42,636 nt of DNA from a virus. The notes below the pieces were generated by a model. That model was not told where the DNA came from. It worked only from the letters and a program-made list of their open reading frames with translations, and did not search any database. The position numbers and the translations under genes are program-made. The stretch covers positions 1 to 42,636 of IMG/VR virus record IMGVR_UViG_3300046507_000086; one strand, given 5' to 3'. This document shows, one piece after another, positions 39,589 to 42,636 of the stretch (positions are counted from its first letter, which is position 1; every line of letters starts with the position of its first letter).

Positions 39589-41156
39589 TAGATCATATCG
39601 AGGTAGTATTCGTCGGTGCTCTCCACAGGAGTGAAGCGACCTTCGTGAATGAAGTTACAAATCGCCAGAGACATCACCGTGTCGTCATGGCATCCTGATT
39701 CAGCTTCAAGCTTTCCGTCATCCTTAACCACGTACGATAGACACTCGCGAAGAGTTGTCTTGTCGTTTATTTCAATCTCCTTCTCTCTGAAGGATGCGCG
39801 GAGCTTATCGATGATTAAAGGCTTGGTTTTAACCGTAGTGCGGAAGCCGAAGACAACGGTCTCATCTTCGGTTTGCTTGTCTACGTGTGTTTCAAAGTAG
39901 AGCGCAGGGTATGCGAGGTCTTTGCCTAATCGGGTTACGGTTAATATTCCGTGGTTGTTAGACTCAACGCCTAACATCGCCGTGTTGTACATGTAGCCAA
40001 GACTGGCTAGCACGTTGGCAAAGTAGTCCGGGTGGACTTGCGACCGATACATAGCGACCTGTCTCTTCTTAGAGTCAAGCACCTGTGCGACAGACCAGTC
40101 TCCACCGCGCATCCCGAAAGATACGTCCGCGCCAATGTAGTAAGTCTCACCAGGGTCGTGATCCCGATAAACGATGAGGTCCCCACGCGTGCTCTTTTCC
40201 CAATCCTCGTTGACTAGATTGAGACGCTCTTTAATGTCAGGAGCCTTCTCAAGAAGACCTTGGATTTGCTGAAGGTTGAATACCGGACGACCGGAGGTAA
40301 GGAAGGCTTCGTCGGCGTAGCACGGGTATTCCTGCTGAAAGAGTTCAAGGCCGTTAAGCGCAATCTTCTTCCGGCGAAACATTAGCTGTTCATTATCGAG
40401 ACCGTATTCTTTGACCAGTTTGTTTTCTTCTGGAGTTCGCTCGAAGTCCTTAGGCACCGGCATGCGGTACTCGGTTTGTACGAACCACGGTATGAACACC
40501 GCAGCAAACTCGTTCTCACCGGAGACGGCCTTACTCCAAATATCGTAGAAAGGGTTCCCGATACCATTCGCAGTAGACTCAACGAAGATGAACGTCCCCT
40601 TTGCGTTAGGGATCGCCTGGAAGAGTCCATTGATATTGTCACGGGCTGTAGCAGCGGGGTAGAAAGCCGCTTCAGAAAGGTGGGCAAGCTGTAGAGTCTC
40701 ACCTCGTCCCACACCGTCACCACCAGCGGTAGCAACCATGTAAGACGAATCCAACACGTCGAAAGATAGCTCTTTACGGGAACTGTACTTGGTGTGGGGC
40801 TTTAAAACCTCAGGGCAGTTCTCGTGGAACCGCTTGGTCATTTCAAAGAGAGCTTTCGTACTCTCTGACAAATGTGTCATGACCAGGGCTTTAGTTGCCC
40901 TGTGTTGAGAAGTCCACCAGTACAGAATCCCCTCAATAATAGTGGAAAGTCCTTGCTGACGCCCCTTAAGGACTACCACGCGGACCTTTCCTGTCGTCTG
41001 AAGCTGGTCAATGACCGTCTTCATAAAAATCTTTTGGGCCTCGTTGAGGACTAGCGGAACAATGGTCCCCTCTTTAGTCCGAATCTTCAGGCATTTTGCT
41101 GCGTAAAACTCGAAATTCTCATAGAGCTTCTTGCGCACCTCTTTCTGCTTGTCCAT
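39588..41156 (-). CDS. Large terminase subunit (522 aa)
   Basis: ATPase Walker A variant KGRQQGLST near residue 64, a Walker B-like strand with AHLSEAAFY, and a coupling motif FIFVESTANG. The nuclease domain starts around residue 340 with YYIGADVSFGMRGGDW, holding the first metal-binding Asp, followed by GVESNNHG and a C-terminal GCHDDTVMSLAI with the last acids. It cuts and pumps DNA into the head. The ATG overlaps the upstream HNH gene by 38 bases. Confidence 0.93.
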   Translation of the reverse strand: MDKQKEVRKKLYENFEFYAAKCLKIRTKEGTIVPLVLNEAQKIFMKTVIDQLQTTGKVRVVVLKGRQQGLSTIIEGILYWWTSQHRATKALVMTHLSESTKALFEMTKRFHENCPEVLKPHTKYSSRKELSFDVLDSSYMVATAGGDGVGRGETLQLAHLSEAAFYPAATARDNINGLFQAIPNAKGTFIFVESTANGIGNPFYDIWSKAVSGENEFAAVFIPWFVQTEYRMPVPKDFERTPEENKLVKEYGLDNEQLMFRRKKIALNGLELFQQEYPCYADEAFLTSGRPVFNLQQIQGLLEKAPDIKERLNLVNEDWEKSTRGDLIVYRDHDPGETYYIGADVSFGMRGGDWSVAQVLDSKKRQVAMYRSQVHPDYFANVLASLGYMYNTAMLGVESNNHGILTVTRLGKDLAYPALYFETHVDKQTEDETVVFGFRTTVKTKPLIIDKLRASFREKEIEINDKTTLRECLSYVVKDDGKLEAESGCHDDTVMSLAICNFIHEGRFTPVESTDEYYLDMI

Positions 41157-41574
41157 AGTGTCCTTGGGTCTTGAGGTAATCTGTTGCCGCCTCTAAGACA
41201 GAAGGCGAATCTTTGAACAGGCCGAGGCCGTGGTTACAAGGCTTGCAGAGAATTCCCCGCACTTTCCCTGTTAGGTGGTTGTGGTCAGTGGCGAACCCGC
41301 CTTTGGCACACAGTGAGAGGTGATCTCCGCAAATCTTGCAGCGCCCTTTCTGTGACTCCCACATAGACATGAAGGAGCTTTCACTAAGTCCGTACAACCT
41401 CTTTATCTGCTTCCATCTTCGGGAGTGCGGGTCCTTCGCCTTCGCAACACGGTCAATCTCGCGAATGCAGTCGATGCAGTACGACGTAAGACCGTTCAGC
41501 TTCCTGGGTTCTGCTCTGTAGTCCTCACGAGGCTTGGCGGCTTTACACCGTACGCATACGACTGATTCACTCAC
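41119..41574 (-). CDS. Endonuclease VII-family HNH nuclease, copy 2 (151 aa)
   Basis: N-terminal CVRCKAAK and CIDC make a metal-binding set. The core is YGLSESSFMSMWESQKGRC, CKICGDHL, then ATDHNHLTGKVRGILCKPCNHGLGLFKD, with the catalytic Asp-His. It shares layout and many residues with the copy at 19889-20329. Inserted between the terminase genes, overlapping both, it is probably a homing-type nuclease, though a role in packaging-linked cutting is possible. Confidence 0.88.
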   Translation of the reverse strand: MSESVVCVRCKAAKPREDYRAEPRKLNGLTSYCIDCIREIDRVAKAKDPHSRRWKQIKRLYGLSESSFMSMWESQKGRCKICGDHLSLCAKGGFATDHNHLTGKVRGILCKPCNHGLGLFKDSPSVLEAATDYLKTQGHYGQAERGAQEAL

Positions 41575-42107
41575 TTATCGAGGTCCTTGGCGATCTCGTC
41601 TAGGAAGTCCTCGGGACGCTTGACGTTCGCGTTGATGGTTTGTGCAGGCTTCGCCAACGTGTACTCAAGAATCTTGCTAGCAGCAGCCAGCTTGTCCTTG
41701 GGCAAATCGTCGCGTCGCATGAGGGTTGCTACCGTTTCGATAGCTTCACGAGCTAGCGTCCCATCCGGGGGCAGCGTGAAGCCTTCTTTTTCAAGTTCCA
41801 TAAGAAACTCCTTCGCTAGTTCGTTCGCTTTCGCGATCATCTTGTTTCGAGTGTGGGCCGAGTGTCCGGTAGTAGCGCCACGAGGACGACCAGACTTGCC
41901 ACGACCCAGTGCTCGCCACTCAGCTAACTGCGCCCTACCTTCAGGCGTCTTTGCTAGCTCCCCGAAGATGTTTCGCTTTTTCTGATTTGGGTGCGAGTGC
42001 TTTTGCCGTGGGGGCCGGGCTTGTGCGTGTTTCTTCGCTTCCACTTGGGGCCTCCAGGTCAGCGATGGTTGCAGCAATGATGCGTTTGCACGCTTCAATG
42101 GTTGCAT
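41571..42107 (-). CDS. Small terminase subunit-like protein (start uncertain)
   Basis: The supported part runs from about residue 48 onward: NIFGELAKTPEGRAQLAEWRAL, then an AT-hook-like GRGKSGRPRGATTGH, then helices KMIAKANELAKEFLMELEKEG and AREAIETVATLMRRDDLPKD and a C-terminal acidic tail. This fits DNA-recognition subunits of terminases, and the place directly upstream of the large subunit agrees. The first 45 residues overlap another frame (41941-42249) and lack a clear ribosome site. The real start, or a frameshift joining the two frames, is open. Confidence 0.65.
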   Translation of the reverse strand: MQPLKRANASLLQPSLTWRPQVEAKKHAQARPPRQKHSHPNQKKRNIFGELAKTPEGRAQLAEWRALGRGKSGRPRGATTGHSAHTRNKMIAKANELAKEFLMELEKEGFTLPPDGTLAREAIETVATLMRRDDLPKDKLAAASKILEYTLAKPAQTINANVKRPEDFLDEIAKDLDK

Positions 42108-42249
42108 CCGAGTTGGGGAATAAGGCTGCGTTGGGATACAGAGCGAGAAGCTCCTTACCTACTTCAGCCTTTTCTTTTGATGTGAATTCTGAGACCGTGC
42201 CAACCCCTCGAAAGAGGTTGAACACGTTCAGAGCGTCAATTGCTTTCAA
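41941..42249 (-). CDS. Small protein upstream of the terminase genes (102 aa)
   Basis: TTG start overlapping the stop of the preceding virion gene (TTGA). Helical start (AIDALNVFNLFRG), a clear soluble domain (TSKEKAEVGKELLALYPNAA, CKRIIAATIADLEAP), then a Pro/Ala/Lys-rich tail. It overlaps the small-terminase frame by 167 bases in another frame. It may be an N-terminal part of the terminase subunit reached by frameshift, or a separate protein. Confidence 0.5.
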   Translation of the reverse strand: MKAIDALNVFNLFRGVGTVSEFTSKEKAEVGKELLALYPNAALFPNSDATIEACKRIIAATIADLEAPSGSEETRTSPAPTAKALAPKSEKAKHLRGASKDA

Positions 42250-42636
42250 TGCTCATTACCGTAGTGGATCATGTGCTCCACCTTGTCATCCATGAACTTC
42301 TTTTCGGATTCCGAGGCTTTCGCATAGACCTTGTTGTAGAGGGACATCCGCTTGTCTGCGTCTCCCATGGTCGAGAGCTTATGGACCAGTTCCTTCACGG
42401 GACCCTCAGGGGCTGCAGAGTGAGTCTTTCGGGCATACTGTTGGCGGTTCTCGATACCTGCAGCGTAGGCAGCATCATTCTCGATGTTGGCCTTTGACAG
42501 GACACCACTAGAGCTAGAGGTCTCTGAAGGCTTCTCAGGGACACGCTTGCCGTGGACTTCCTGCAGCTTCTGCTGAAGGTTGTAGTACGGCTTACCGGCA
42601 GGAGCTTTCTCGCCAGTCCCAAAGAGTCTGGAGATA
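42246..42636 (-). CDS. 3' end of a large virion gene, open at the window edge
   Basis: The frame stays open from the right edge to a TGA at 42246 (130 codons with stop). Charged helical C-terminal region, ending DDKVEHMIHYGNEH, rich in Lys, Ala and Ser, as at the ends of giant ejection proteins. Joined across the ends it would stay in frame with the transglycosylase start at 1-152, which supports one gene with a missing middle. Confidence 0.7.
   Translation of the reverse strand, partial: ISRLFGTGEKAPAGKPYYNLQQKLQEVHGKRVPEKPSETSSSSGVLSKANIENDAAYAAGIENRQQYARKTHSAAPEGPVKELVHKLSTMGDADKRMSLYNKVYAKASESEKKFMDDKVEHMIHYGNEH

Noticed and set aside
1-42636. CRISPR array or tRNA genes
   Set aside because: No regularly spaced repeats with unique spacers and no complete cloverleaf were seen on either strand by eye.

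Overview
The window carries most of a tailed phage with a T7-like (podovirus) replication core, from a Gram-negative, probably proteobacterial, host. The evidence is a single-subunit RNA polymerase followed in T7 order by a gp2.5-type single-strand binding protein, endonuclease I, a primase-helicase, a family A DNA polymerase and a gp6-type exonuclease, plus a GH19 lysozyme and podovirus tail genes. It is not a plain lytic T7 relative. It also has a tyrosine recombinase and, downstream, a plasmid maintenance block: parA, a ParG/ParB-like gene, a winged-helix replication initiator, iterons and a perfect DnaA box. The sequence therefore looks like a temperate phage that can be kept as a plasmid (phage-plasmid).

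Layout. Positions 1-5992 (minus strand) hold virion genes: the start of a large transglycosylase-type ejection protein, two internal/ejection proteins, a cupin-like protein, a large tail protein and two tail-collar proteins. Positions 5993-6861 are a divergent control region with inverted repeats and host-type promoters. Positions 6862-8811 (plus) hold small early genes, including an ArdA-like antirestriction gene and, behind it, a sequence that fits a type II hammerhead ribozyme. Positions 8845-9642 are poor in genes. Positions 9643-12065 (minus) hold a class II ribonucleotide reductase and an HNH-AP2 endonuclease. Positions 12066-12650 are a second divergent control region, with a diverged copy of the first control element and a pair of palindromic operator-like sites. 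Positions 12651-27169 (plus) hold the RNA polymerase, DNA replication and nucleotide metabolism genes and many tightly packed small genes. Positions 27216-30955 (plus) hold the recombinase and the par-rep-origin block. A strong two-way terminator at about 30.98 kb separates this arm from the late genes at 31012-42636 (minus): lysis, tail fibre, adaptor, SU10-type capsid, scaffold, portal and terminase.

How it works together (inference). Host RNA polymerase starts the early arm near 6.8 kb and the phage polymerase gene near 12.6 kb. The phage polymerase then drives replication and late genes. Holding the phage polymerase off, perhaps through the palindromes at 12381-12402 and 12516-12537, would leave the par-rep module and recombinase, which have their own host-type promoters or operator repeats, to maintain a quiescent plasmid or prophage.

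The two ends of the window both lie inside an open reading frame of the same virion gene. If simply joined they would give only about 180 residues without a complete lysozyme-like domain, so the middle of that gene is probably missing from the window.
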